64,000 nucleotides of DNA from the NCBI RefSeq assembly GCF_003182155.1, contig NZ_QGTG01000005.1, positions 372,001-436,000 on the forward strand, given 5' to 3'. A program made the position numbers and the translations under genes. This document shows, one piece after another, positions 53,271-62,251 of this stretch (position 1 is the stretch's first letter; each line of letters starts with the position of its first letter). Source of the DNA: Chitinophaga sp. S165 (GTDB lineage Bacteria; Bacteroidota; Bacteroidia; Chitinophagales; Chitinophagaceae). The notes below the pieces were generated by a model that saw only the letters and a program-made list of their open reading frames with translations, did not search any database and was not told where the DNA came from.

Positions 53271-55658
53271 ATGCAACAGAAAGTATTAAATACGCGCACA
53301 AAACGAGAGGAACATACGGGCCTCCTGGAGATGATCAGGCATAAATATCAGCCTTACTGGCCTTTATTTGTGATTGCGTCAATAATTTCTTTCTCCATAG
53401 CATATGTTTATCTTAGGTATGCTACCCCGCTATATAAGATGTCCTCTACACTGCTCATCAAGGAAGATGCACGGGCTGTGGAAAGCTCTATCATCGAAAT
53501 GATGGACCCCCTGGGATCAGGAAAGAAAATAGAAAACGAAATTGAAATACTGAAGTCCCGTACAATTGCAAAGTCGGTTGTACGGCACCTCAACCTTTAT
53601 GGAGAGATCTTCGAAAGAGGTCGGATCAGGGATGTGTCTATGTACAAAAGAGCTCCCGTACAGATCACCTTTATCGACCCGGACCATATCGATCCGATGG
53701 CAGGCGCTCTCCTGGACCTGGCATATGATTATAAGGGGCAGAAGATCACCCTGGGTGATAAAACTTATCCGCTGAATGATACGGTGACTACTACCACATG
53801 GGGGCGTATATTAATAACGCCAAATCCGGAATTCAATCCCGCCAGCCTACGCGATAAACACCTCTATATGCGTATTGCAGGTGAAAAAGCTTTGGCCGGG
53901 CAGATCATCGCCATGTTGAAAATAGCTCCTGCCAATAAACAAGGGAACGTACTGAGGCTTGAATATGTGGATGCAGTACCTCAGAGAGGTAAAGATATAT
54001 TGAATGAACTGATGAGGACATACGATGCCGAATCTATCCAGGATAAGAACCAGACTGCGTCCAAGACAATGTCATTCGTGGAAGACAGGTTACGTATCAT
54101 CACTGCAGAACTGAGCCAGGTAGAAGGTCAGATTGAACGTTATAAAACAGATCAGGGCATTGTTGATATTGGTGAGCAGAGCAAATTGTTCCTGTCGTCC
54201 GTACAGGATAACGATGTGAGACTGAGCGAAGCTGATATGCAATTGTCAACACTGAATGCTGTTGAAAAATATGTAAGAGAGAAACATGATGAAGATAACG
54301 TAGTACCTGCTACTATCGGCATCGAAGACCAGACGTTGCTGGGACTGTTAACAAGATTGCAGGAAACTGAATTGCAACAGGAAAAGCTGCGTAAGACAAC
54401 TGGAGAGAACAGCCCATTGCTGGCAAGCCTGGTTGCACAGGAAGAGAGACTGAGACCGGCTATTATGGATAATATCCGAAGCTTGCGCACTAACCTGGAA
54501 GCAGGAAGAGCAAAGCTTGCAGCACAGAATTCACGCTTTATGGGAATGCTGAAAGGTGTGCCTAATAAAGAAAGAACATTACTGGAAGTAAGCAGGCAAC
54601 AGGCTATTAAAAATAACATCTACACTTTCCTGCTGGAGAAACGTGAAGAAACCGCATTGCAATATGCAGCGGCGATCTCTGACAGCCGTATCATTGATCT
54701 TGCTGAAGCAGACAGTCTGCCATTCAGCCCGAAGAAATCTATGGTGATGGCAATGGCGATCATCTTTGGTCTTGCGATTGTTGCGGGGTTCATTGCAGCG
54801 AAAGATATGATGAACAACAAAGTAATGTTCAGGTCAGATATTGAAAAAGGTACATCTGCACCGATCATTGCCGAGATCATGTTCGACAAGAGCGGCGGCA
54901 TCGCCATCGCAGAAGGAAGGCGTACACCTGTTGCAGAACAGTTCAGAGCCCTCCGTACTACCTTATCTTATATCGGTATTAATGGAGATAATAAAACGAT
55001 CCTGGTAACATCTTCCATCTCTGGTGAAGGAAAGAGTTTTATTGCAGTGAATCTTGCATTGAGCCTTTCACTGACCAAGAAGAAAGTAGTGTTGCTGGAG
55101 TTTGACCTCCGTAAACCGAAAGTAAGTAAGATCCTGAATGTGCCGCATCATCCGGGTATCAGTAATTACCTGGTAGGCCATTCATCACTGAATGATATTC
55201 TTAAACAGCCTATAGAAAATAACGAGTACATGTACCTGCTTTCTGCAGGCGTGATACCGCCAAATCCAACCGAATTGATTTTGAATGGCAGGCTTGAACA
55301 CCTGCTGGCCACTTTAAGAGCTTCTTTTGACTATGTCATTATAGACACAGCTCCGGTAGGTCCTGTTACTGACGCGCGTTTGCTGGCGCCGTTTGCTGAT
55401 GCAACGCTGTACGTAGTACGTCATGACAGAACACCGAAGTTTAATCTGAAATTGATAGAAGACCTGTACGAACAGGGGGATCTCGGCAAGTTGAATATCG
55501 TATTCAATGGCCTGAAAATGCGTGGGCTGCCAGGTTACGGATATGCTTATGGCGGAGGCTATGGCTATGGTAACGGGCAGGGTTACGGATATGGGTATAC
55601 GGATGACCATAAAAATGGGGCTGTCAAGAAGGGACGTTTTACAAAAATTTTCAAATAA
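53271..55658 (+). CDS. wzc: Polysaccharide co-polymerase/tyrosine autokinase, Wzc type
   Basis: A 795-residue inner-membrane protein from ATG 53271. It has a Wzz domain with two helices (WPLFVIASIISFSIAYVYL and SMVMAMAIIFGLAIVAGFIAAK) around a coiled-coil periplasmic part, and a BY-kinase domain with Walker A SSISGEGKSFIAVN, Walker A' LLEFDLRKP and Walker B VIIDTAPVGPVTDA. The C-terminus is a Gly/Tyr cluster with eight Tyr in about 22 residues (GYGYAYGGGYGYGNG...), which is the autophosphorylation site. It controls chain length of the polymer. Confidence 0.93.
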   Translation: MQQKVLNTRTKREEHTGLLEMIRHKYQPYWPLFVIASIISFSIAYVYLRYATPLYKMSSTLLIKEDARAVESSIIEMMDPLGSGKKIENEIEILKSRTIAKSVVRHLNLYGEIFERGRIRDVSMYKRAPVQITFIDPDHIDPMAGALLDLAYDYKGQKITLGDKTYPLNDTVTTTTWGRILITPNPEFNPASLRDKHLYMRIAGEKALAGQIIAMLKIAPANKQGNVLRLEYVDAVPQRGKDILNELMRTYDAESIQDKNQTASKTMSFVEDRLRIITAELSQVEGQIERYKTDQGIVDIGEQSKLFLSSVQDNDVRLSEADMQLSTLNAVEKYVREKHDEDNVVPATIGIEDQTLLGLLTRLQETELQQEKLRKTTGENSPLLASLVAQEERLRPAIMDNIRSLRTNLEAGRAKLAAQNSRFMGMLKGVPNKERTLLEVSRQQAIKNNIYTFLLEKREETALQYAAAISDSRIIDLAEADSLPFSPKKSMVMAMAIIFGLAIVAGFIAAKDMMNNKVMFRSDIEKGTSAPIIAEIMFDKSGGIAIAEGRRTPVAEQFRALRTTLSYIGINGDNKTILVTSSISGEGKSFIAVNLALSLSLTKKKVVLLEFDLRKPKVSKILNVPHHPGISNYLVGHSSLNDILKQPIENNEYMYLLSAGVIPPNPTELILNGRLEHLLATLRASFDYVIIDTAPVGPVTDARLLAPFADATLYVVRHDRTPKFNLKLIEDLYEQGDLGKLNIVFNGLKMRGLPGYGYAYGGGYGYGNGQGYGYGYTDDHKNGAVKKGRFTKIFK

Positions 55659-55661
55659 CAA

Positions 55662-55690
55662 AATGAGTTGCGTCATAGATGCAACTCATT
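55662..55690 (+). promoter_or_regulatory. Hairpin between wzc and upxY
   Basis: AATGAGTTGC (55662-55671), nine-base loop, GCAACTCATT (55681-55690); no T-run. Part of the 170-base leader of the antiterminator gene. Confidence 0.5.
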
Positions 55691-55724
55691 GAAAACTATC
55701 ACTGTGAAAACTACTCATGTGACT

Positions 55725-55763
55725 GAGGAGGCGAAGCTATGCCAATTTTTTACCTCCTCTTTT
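55725..55763 (+). promoter_or_regulatory. Attenuator-like hairpin ahead of upxY
   Basis: GAGGAGG (55725-55731) pairs with CCTCCTC (55753-55759), followed by TTTT. The loop is 21 nt, so it is a weak terminator. Since the following gene encodes an UpxY-type antiterminator, this leader could be a site of its own regulation (inference). Confidence 0.4.
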
Positions 55764-55828
55764 CCCGCCTTTATGATTTCCACCTTATCTGATAATCTAG
55801 TCATGTATTAACTTCAAAACCCTCTGAA

Positions 55829-56386
55829 ATGGAACAGAAGACACACACCTGGTATGCAGTCTATACTAAGCCCAGATGGGAGAAAAAAGTGGCGGATGCA
55901 CTTGTTCGTAAGCAGATCGAAACATATTGTCCACTGAATAGAGTAACGCATCAGTGGAGCGACAGAAAGAAGATCGTTGAAGAACCTCTTTTTAAGTCGT
56001 ATGTATTCGTGCGTATTCCTGAAGACAAGAAAACACTTGTACGTGAAACGAGTGGTATCGTAAACTTCGTTTACTGGCTGGGTAAACCTGCCAGCATTCC
56101 TGATCATGAAGTTGATCTGATCAAACGCTTCCTGCGTGAATACCAGGATGTGGAAGTTGAAAGATTCCCGATCCACGAGGATGATCTGATCCGTATCACT
56201 GCAGGTCCGCTGATGCATCAGCATGGACGGGTAGTGGAAGCTGGCAAGAATACTGTTAAAGCGGTATTGTACAGCATGGGCTTCTCGCTGATCGCCACTG
56301 TGAAAACCAGTGATCTGATGGTGCTGGGCAACAACAAAAAAGAGTATGCCGGCGCCGCGACAGCAGGCGTTGGAAATCCTATTTAA
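55829..56386 (+). CDS. UpxY-type transcription antiterminator (NusG paralogue)
   Basis: A 185-residue NusG-like protein. The NGN domain (KTHTWYAVYTKPRWEKKVADAL...IETYCPLNRV...FKSYVFVRI) is followed by a KOW-like segment (PLMHQHGRVVEAGKNTVKAVLY). UpxY proteins prevent premature termination in capsule operons of Bacteroides by acting on the leader. Here it sits inside the cluster rather than first, behind a 170-base leader with two hairpins. The mannose-1-phosphate guanylyltransferase follows after 19 bp. Confidence 0.9.
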   Translation: MEQKTHTWYAVYTKPRWEKKVADALVRKQIETYCPLNRVTHQWSDRKKIVEEPLFKSYVFVRIPEDKKTLVRETSGIVNFVYWLGKPASIPDHEVDLIKRFLREYQDVEVERFPIHEDDLIRITAGPLMHQHGRVVEAGKNTVKAVLYSMGFSLIATVKTSDLMVLGNNKKEYAGAATAGVGNPI

Positions 56387-56405
56387 AATATTAACGCTGA
56401 ACACT

Positions 56406-57425
56406 ATGCTACACATATTATTATGTGGAGGGTCAGGGACCCGTCTCTGGCCTTTATCAAATAAACAGACACCAAAACAACTGCTGCCGTTATTTGACGG
56501 GCAGAGTTTACTACAGCTCACATGGGTGCGTAACAGCATTTTTTGTGACAAGGTAATGGCTGTGGTAAATGAACAGCAGTCTGAAATGGTGGCAAAACAA
56601 CTCGGTGAAGCAGGTGCTCAGCATGTACAGATGATGGCAGAGCCGGTGGGACGTAATACCGCTGCTGCAATAGCATTGGCGGCATTTTCTGCAACACCTG
56701 AAACTATACTGCTTATCACTCCGGCAGATCACCTTATTGGTACGCCGGACCTGTATGCTGAAACAATAAAGAAAGCAGGCGAACTGGCTGCCGAAGGCCA
56801 TCTGGTAACTATTGGACTGCAACCTGCATACCCGGAAACAGGATATGGTTATATCCAGTATTCCGGTTTTGATGTAGTGCGCTTTACCGAAAAGCCAAAT
56901 GCTGTTACGGCCGAGGCAATGCTGAAAAGCGGCGACTACTTATGGAACAGTGGCATCTTCTGCGGTAAAGCCGGCGTATTACTGCAGCAATTGCTGCAAT
57001 ATGCACCGGAGATCTATGCAGCAGCTGCTGAAGCTGCGGCCATCTGGAAAGAGACCGGATCTATTCCCCTGGCAGCAATGGAAGCCATTCCTTCAGACAG
57101 TATAGACTATGCTGTACTGGAGAAAAGTAATATTGTAAAGGTAGTACCAAGCGCTATGCAATGGAGCGATGTAGGCGGCTATGAAGCCCTGGCTGAAGCC
57201 CTTGCAAGCCATTACCGTTACAGCAATCACCAGGCAGTATTTATAGAGAGCGATCCTGTAAACAGCATGGTAATAGGAAAAGATAAACTCGTAGCATTAG
57301 TAGGTGTGGAAAATGTAGTGGTGGTCAATACTCCTGAAGTACTGCTGATCCTCCAGAAAGGAAAAGGACAGGAAGTAAAACAACTGCATCAGTGGGTAAA
57401 GGAAAACAGACCGGAATTGCTATAA
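56406..57425 (+). CDS. manC: Mannose-1-phosphate guanylyltransferase
   Basis: A 339-residue nucleotidyltransferase from ATG 56406 (MLHILLCGGSGTRLWPLS at residues 1-18). It lacks the C-terminal phosphomannose isomerase domain of the longer bifunctional ManC. Other motifs: NKQTPKQLLPLF, PVGRNTAAAIALAA, ITPADHLIG, YPETGYGYIQ and LWNSGIFCGKA. It makes GDP-mannose, the precursor for Gmd and Fcl in this cluster. The gap to the fucose synthase gene is 16 bp. Confidence 0.92.
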   Translation: MLHILLCGGSGTRLWPLSNKQTPKQLLPLFDGQSLLQLTWVRNSIFCDKVMAVVNEQQSEMVAKQLGEAGAQHVQMMAEPVGRNTAAAIALAAFSATPETILLITPADHLIGTPDLYAETIKKAGELAAEGHLVTIGLQPAYPETGYGYIQYSGFDVVRFTEKPNAVTAEAMLKSGDYLWNSGIFCGKAGVLLQQLLQYAPEIYAAAAEAAAIWKETGSIPLAAMEAIPSDSIDYAVLEKSNIVKVVPSAMQWSDVGGYEALAEALASHYRYSNHQAVFIESDPVNSMVIGKDKLVALVGVENVVVVNTPEVLLILQKGKGQEVKQLHQWVKENRPELL

Positions 57426-57441
57426 AAAAAGATTCAACCTT

Positions 57442-58383
57442 ATGCAACTTAAAGATAAGATCTATATAGCTGGTCACCGCGGAATGGTAGGCGGTGCAAT
57501 CAGCAGAAGACTGACAACGCTTGGATATGAGAATCTGCTGACAAGAAGCTCCGCAGAACTGGACCTGCGCTCGCAGGCAGATGTAAATGAATTTTTTGCC
57601 AGAGAGAAGCCGGATTATGTGTTCCTGGCTGCAGCAAAAGTAGGCGGCATTCATGCTAACAATACTTATCGTGCAGAGTTCCTGTACGATAATCTCATGA
57701 TGGAAACCAACATCATTCATGCTGCCTGGAAGCATGGTGTTAAAAAGCTGATGTTCCTGGGTAGTTCCTGTATCTATCCAAAGATGGCGCCCCAGCCATT
57801 ACAGGAAAGCAGCCTGTTAACAGGGCCGCTTGAACCTACCAACGAGCCTTATGCTATTGCTAAAATAGCTGGTATCAAATTATGTGAAGCATACCGCGAC
57901 CAGTATGGTTGTAACTATATCAGTGTTATGCCGACTAACCTGTATGGTATCGGCGATAACTATCATCCTGAAAATTCACACGTACTGCCGGCTTTGATCC
58001 GTCGCTTCCATGAAGCAAAAGAAAACGGAGCGCCCAATGTTACAGTGTGGGGTAGTGGTACACCAAAACGTGAGTTCCTGTTTGCAGACGACCTTGCAGC
58101 TGCCTGTGTTTATCTTATGCTGCATTACGATGAGAAAGAGCTGGTGAACATCGGTACAGGTGAAGACCTGAGTATACGCGAACTGGCAGAGACAGTGAAA
58201 GAAGTAGTGTGTTACGAAGGTGATATCGTTTTTGATGCTTCGAAACCTGACGGTACGCCCAGGAAGCTGATGGACGTATCAAAACTGCATAAGCTGGGAT
58301 GGAAACACAGTGTAGAACTGAAAGAAGGACTGGTACAGGCTTATGCCGATTTCCTTCATAAAAGGCACATGGTTGCATTGTAA
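57442..58383 (+). CDS. fcl: GDP-L-fucose synthase
   Basis: A 313-residue SDR enzyme: YIAGHRGMVGGAI (nucleotide-binding), FLGSSCIYPK with the catalytic Ser, NEPYAIAKIAG with Tyr and Lys, and GTPKREFLFADDLA. It epimerises and reduces GDP-4-keto-6-deoxymannose to GDP-L-fucose. Its partner Gmd is two genes downstream, separated by ugd, an uncommon order. Length is typical (about 310-320). Confidence 0.95.
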   Translation: MQLKDKIYIAGHRGMVGGAISRRLTTLGYENLLTRSSAELDLRSQADVNEFFAREKPDYVFLAAAKVGGIHANNTYRAEFLYDNLMMETNIIHAAWKHGVKKLMFLGSSCIYPKMAPQPLQESSLLTGPLEPTNEPYAIAKIAGIKLCEAYRDQYGCNYISVMPTNLYGIGDNYHPENSHVLPALIRRFHEAKENGAPNVTVWGSGTPKREFLFADDLAAACVYLMLHYDEKELVNIGTGEDLSIRELAETVKEVVCYEGDIVFDASKPDGTPRKLMDVSKLHKLGWKHSVELKEGLVQAYADFLHKRHMVAL

Positions 58384-58416
58384 ATAAGAATATTAACAGC
58401 GTCTCAATATCATCAA

Positions 58417-59763
58417 ATGAAAGCAATTGTAATTGGAACAGGATATGTAGGGCTGGTTACCGGCGCCTGTCTCGCAGAAGTAGGCACCCAGGTAGTATGT
58501 GTGGATGTTAATGCTGAAAAGATCAATAATCTTAAAAAGGGTATTTTACCTATTTATGAGCCGGGTCTCGAAGAGATCGTTACCCGCAACTTCAACAACG
58601 GCCGTCTCTCTTTCAGCACTAACCTGGCGGAAGTGATCCCAGGTGCAGATATCGCTTTCATTGCGGTAGGTACGCCTCCGGGTGAAGATGGCAGTGCTGA
58701 TCTGCAATATGTATTGCAGGTTGCGAAAGAGATCGGTACTAATATGACCGATTACCTGGTAGTGGTAACAAAGAGCACTGTACCTGTTGGTACCGCTGTG
58801 AAAGTGAACAGGGCAATCAAAGAAGCAATGCTGAACAGGAACGCACTGATCGACTATGATGTTGCATCAAATCCTGAGTTCCTGAAAGAAGGCGCTGCTG
58901 TACAGGACTTCCTGAAACCTGACCGTATTGTGGTGGGTGTAAATACAGACAGGGCAAAAGAAATGCTGGAACGTTTGTATCATCCATTCCTGCTGAACGG
59001 TCACCCGATCATTTTCATGGATATCGCTTCTGCAGAAATGACCAAGTATGCTGCAAACGCTATGCTGGCCACCAAGATCTCCTTCATCAACGATATTGCT
59101 AACCTGTGTGAACTGGTAGGTGCTGACGTAAATAAAGTACGTAAAGGCATTGGTAGTGACGGCAGGATAGGTAACAGCTTCATTTACCCGGGTATCGGGT
59201 ATGGCGGCTCCTGCTTCCCTAAAGATGTAAAAGCCCTGGTGCAGACAGGTAAGGAATACGGACACGGATTACGTATCCTGGAAGCTGTTGAGGCAGTGAA
59301 CGATGATCAGAAGAAAGTATTGTTCGGCAAGATCAACAAACATTTCGATGGTATGCTGAAAGGCAAAACCTTCGCAGTATGGGGACTTTCCTTTAAACCG
59401 GCTACTGACGACATGCGTGAAGCATCCAGTCTGGTAGTCATAGAATCTTTACTGAACGCCGGCGCAAATGTACAGGTATTCGATCCTGTAGCCATGCATG
59501 AAGCGAAGAAAACACTGGGCGATACCGTTAAGTGGTGTAACGACATGTATGCGGCTGCTGAAGGCGCAGACGCTGTACTGCTGGTAACAGAATGGAACGA
59601 GTTCCGTTTGCCAGACTGGGTACGTGTAAAACAATTATTGAAAGGTGCTGTTGTATTTGACGGCAGGAATATATACGATAACGCATATCTCGAGAAAAAC
59701 GGTTTCACCTGTTACAGCATAGGTATAGCTCAACCGGCATTGAACGTGCTCTCCGGAAGTTAA
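58417..59763 (+). CDS. ugd: UDP-glucose 6-dehydrogenase
   Basis: A 448-residue NAD-dependent dehydrogenase that makes UDP-glucuronate. N-terminal IGTGYVGLVTGACLAEVG, STVPVGTA, the EFLKEGAAVQDFLKPDRIVVG block, the catalytic Cys in GYGGSCFPKD, and C-terminal GLSFKPATDDMREASS. It supplies an acidic sugar for the polymer. Intergenic gap to fcl is 33 bp, to gmd 36 bp. Confidence 0.96.
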   Translation: MKAIVIGTGYVGLVTGACLAEVGTQVVCVDVNAEKINNLKKGILPIYEPGLEEIVTRNFNNGRLSFSTNLAEVIPGADIAFIAVGTPPGEDGSADLQYVLQVAKEIGTNMTDYLVVVTKSTVPVGTAVKVNRAIKEAMLNRNALIDYDVASNPEFLKEGAAVQDFLKPDRIVVGVNTDRAKEMLERLYHPFLLNGHPIIFMDIASAEMTKYAANAMLATKISFINDIANLCELVGADVNKVRKGIGSDGRIGNSFIYPGIGYGGSCFPKDVKALVQTGKEYGHGLRILEAVEAVNDDQKKVLFGKINKHFDGMLKGKTFAVWGLSFKPATDDMREASSLVVIESLLNAGANVQVFDPVAMHEAKKTLGDTVKWCNDMYAAAEGADAVLLVTEWNEFRLPDWVRVKQLLKGAVVFDGRNIYDNAYLEKNGFTCYSIGIAQPALNVLSGS

Positions 59764-59799
59764 TCATATTCCCCAATTATCTTAATAAAATCATTTTGT

Positions 59800-60897
59800 A
59801 TGAAAGTTGCTTTAATTACCGGTGTAAATGGACAGGACGGTGCTTACCTGGCAGAACTGCTGCTCGAAAAGGGGTATATGGTACATGGTGTAAAACGCCG
59901 TGCATCACTGCTGAACACTGACAGGATCGATCACCTTTATCAAGACCCTCACAGCGAAAATGTACGTTTCAGATTGCATTACGGCGATATGACCGATAGT
60001 ACTAACCTGATCCGTATCATCCAGGAAACACAACCAGACGAGATCTATAACCTCGCGGCGATGAGCCATGTGAAGGTGAGTTTTGATACACCGGAATATA
60101 CCGCTAACGCGGATGGTATAGGCACACTGCGTATACTGGAAGCGCTGCGTATTTTAAAGCTGGAAAAAAAGACAAGGGTATACCAGGCAAGTACTTCAGA
60201 GCTGTATGGTTTGGTACAGGAAGTTCCGCAGAAAGAAACTACACCTTTCTATCCGCGTAGCCCATACGCTGTTGCAAAATTGTACGCATACTGGATCACA
60301 GTGAACTACAGGGAAGCATATGGTATGTTTGCCTGCAATGGTATCCTGTTCAACCATGAAAGCCCGCTGCGTGGTGAGACTTTCGTAACCCGTAAGATCA
60401 CCCGTGCAGTAGCTGCTATAGCGCTGGGTTTGCAGGATAAACTGTACCTCGGTAATCTGGATGCCCGCCGTGACTGGGGACATGCGAAAGATTATGTTGA
60501 GGCTATGTGGAGGATCCTGCAACAGGATACACCGGACGACTACGTAATTGCTACAGGAGTCACTACACCAGTACGTGAGTTCGTACGTATGGCGTTCAAT
60601 GAACTGGGTATAGAACTGAAATTCGAAGGCACTGGCGTAGATGAAGTTGCATACGTTAGTGCTTGCCGCAATAAAGAATATATTCTGCCTATCGGCAAAC
60701 AGGTATTAGCTGTAGATCCTGCTTATTTCCGTCCTACGGAAGTAGAACTGTTGATCGGCGATCCTACAAAATCAAAGACTAAATTAGGCTGGGAACCAAA
60801 ATACGATCTGCAGGAACTGGTAAGTGAAATGGTAACCTGCGACGTAGAGTTATTTAGAAAGGACAGTAAAACACAGTGGGAACAACTGGCAGGATAA
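59800..60897 (+). CDS. gmd: GDP-mannose 4,6-dehydratase
   Basis: A 365-residue SDR dehydratase: LITGVNGQDGAYLAELL, VHGVKRRASLLNTDRIDHLY, AAMSHVKVSFDTPEYTANADG, and STSELYGLVQEVPQKETTPF with PYAVAKLYAYW (catalytic Tyr-Lys). It converts GDP-mannose to GDP-4-keto-6-deoxymannose, the substrate of Fcl. It is 25 bp from the flippase gene. Confidence 0.96.
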   Translation: MKVALITGVNGQDGAYLAELLLEKGYMVHGVKRRASLLNTDRIDHLYQDPHSENVRFRLHYGDMTDSTNLIRIIQETQPDEIYNLAAMSHVKVSFDTPEYTANADGIGTLRILEALRILKLEKKTRVYQASTSELYGLVQEVPQKETTPFYPRSPYAVAKLYAYWITVNYREAYGMFACNGILFNHESPLRGETFVTRKITRAVAAIALGLQDKLYLGNLDARRDWGHAKDYVEAMWRILQQDTPDDYVIATGVTTPVREFVRMAFNELGIELKFEGTGVDEVAYVSACRNKEYILPIGKQVLAVDPAYFRPTEVELLIGDPTKSKTKLGWEPKYDLQELVSEMVTCDVELFRKDSKTQWEQLAG

Positions 60898-60922
60898 GGG
60901 CTTGCTTTTGCCGAAATGCGTT

Positions 60923-62239
60923 ATGCGAGTAAAAGTGTTTAATCAGTTATTTAGCAATCCGAAATACACCAAAACTTTAGAATGGGTAAAACTGGTTACA
61001 ATGACCGGTTTCGCCCAGGTGTTGGTGCAGGCTATCAGTCTGGTGTGCGGGATCCTTGTGATACGGCTGCTGGAACCTGAAGAGTACGCGTTGTATACCT
61101 TGGGCAATACAATGCTGGGTACCATGACCGTACTGGCCGATGGAGGGATCTCTACCGGAGTAATGTCCCAGGGTGGGAAGGTGTGGCAGGACCGTGTTAA
61201 ATTAGGTACTGTCATGGCCACAGGGATGGATCTGAGAAGAAAGTTCGCCGTGGGTAGTTTGCTGGTATCCGTACCGGTGCTGCTGTACCTGATGCGGCAT
61301 CACAATGCCAGCTGGCTGATGTCCGTGCTGATCATTCTCTCGCTCATTCCATCTTTCTTCATGGCGTTGTCGGGTACTTTACTGCAGATAGCGCCTAAAC
61401 TGAGACAGGATATTGCGCCGCTGCAAAAGAATGCAGTTGTGCTCAATGTTGGCAGGCTGGTGTTACTTTCATTGACTATTTTCATTTTCCCATGGGCATT
61501 TGTCGCCATCCTGGCGGCAGGTCTTCCGCAGATATGGGGAAACTTTAATCTAAGGAAGATCTCATCCGGTTATGCTGACTGGCATCAGAAGCCAGACCCG
61601 CAGATCCGGAAGGATATCATGAAGATGGTGAAGCGGCTGTTGCCGATGGGGATCTATACCTGTCTTTCGGGACAGATCACTATCTGGCTGATCTCCATCT
61701 TCGGAACAACAAGAGGAGTTGCTCAAATGGGCGCACTGGACAGGTTATCAACAGCGCTTAGCTTTATTACGATATTATTCAGTACCCTTATCTTACCGAG
61801 GTTTTCCCGGTTGCCGAATAACTCAGGTCTGTTATTGCGGCGTTTCTTACAGATCCAGGCGGGACTGCTGGCAATGAGTGTCTGTATCGTCCTGACTGTC
61901 TGGTTATTCTCTTCACAGATCCTGATGGTACTAGGGCCCAATTATGCAGGGCTGACAAAAGAAATAGTATTGAGAAGCTTTATCAGTTGTCTCGGTATTA
62001 CCTCTGCGTTTACCTTTTCTCTCTTTACCAGCAGAAGCTGGGCGATCAATCCAATTATTTCAATTCCTGTTAGTATTGCTTCTATAGTTTTAGGTGTTAC
62101 ATTGATCGATGTATCTACCCTGAGCGGCGTACTGACAATGAATATCCTGATACAGCTAATACAGGTGATCATGAATATTACCTATACACTGATCAAGATC
62201 CGAAGGACGAATAACTCAACATTACCAACAGAAATTTAA
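60923..62239 (+). CDS. Lipopolysaccharide/exopolysaccharide flippase, Wzx type
   Basis: A 438-residue polytopic membrane protein from ATG 60923 (MRVKVFNQLFS); a TTG at 60902 is less likely. About twelve predicted helices; the start VTMTGFAQVLVQAISLVCGILVIRLLEPEEYALYTLGN is characteristic of polysaccharide transporters of the MOP superfamily. It should flip the lipid-linked repeat unit to the periplasm for polymerisation. No Wzy polymerase is seen in the window; it may lie beyond the edge. Confidence 0.88.
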   Translation: MRVKVFNQLFSNPKYTKTLEWVKLVTMTGFAQVLVQAISLVCGILVIRLLEPEEYALYTLGNTMLGTMTVLADGGISTGVMSQGGKVWQDRVKLGTVMATGMDLRRKFAVGSLLVSVPVLLYLMRHHNASWLMSVLIILSLIPSFFMALSGTLLQIAPKLRQDIAPLQKNAVVLNVGRLVLLSLTIFIFPWAFVAILAAGLPQIWGNFNLRKISSGYADWHQKPDPQIRKDIMKMVKRLLPMGIYTCLSGQITIWLISIFGTTRGVAQMGALDRLSTALSFITILFSTLILPRFSRLPNNSGLLLRRFLQIQAGLLAMSVCIVLTVWLFSSQILMVLGPNYAGLTKEIVLRSFISCLGITSAFTFSLFTSRSWAINPIISIPVSIASIVLGVTLIDVSTLSGVLTMNILIQLIQVIMNITYTLIKIRRTNNSTLPTEI

Positions 62240-62251
62240 CAAGGATACTAT

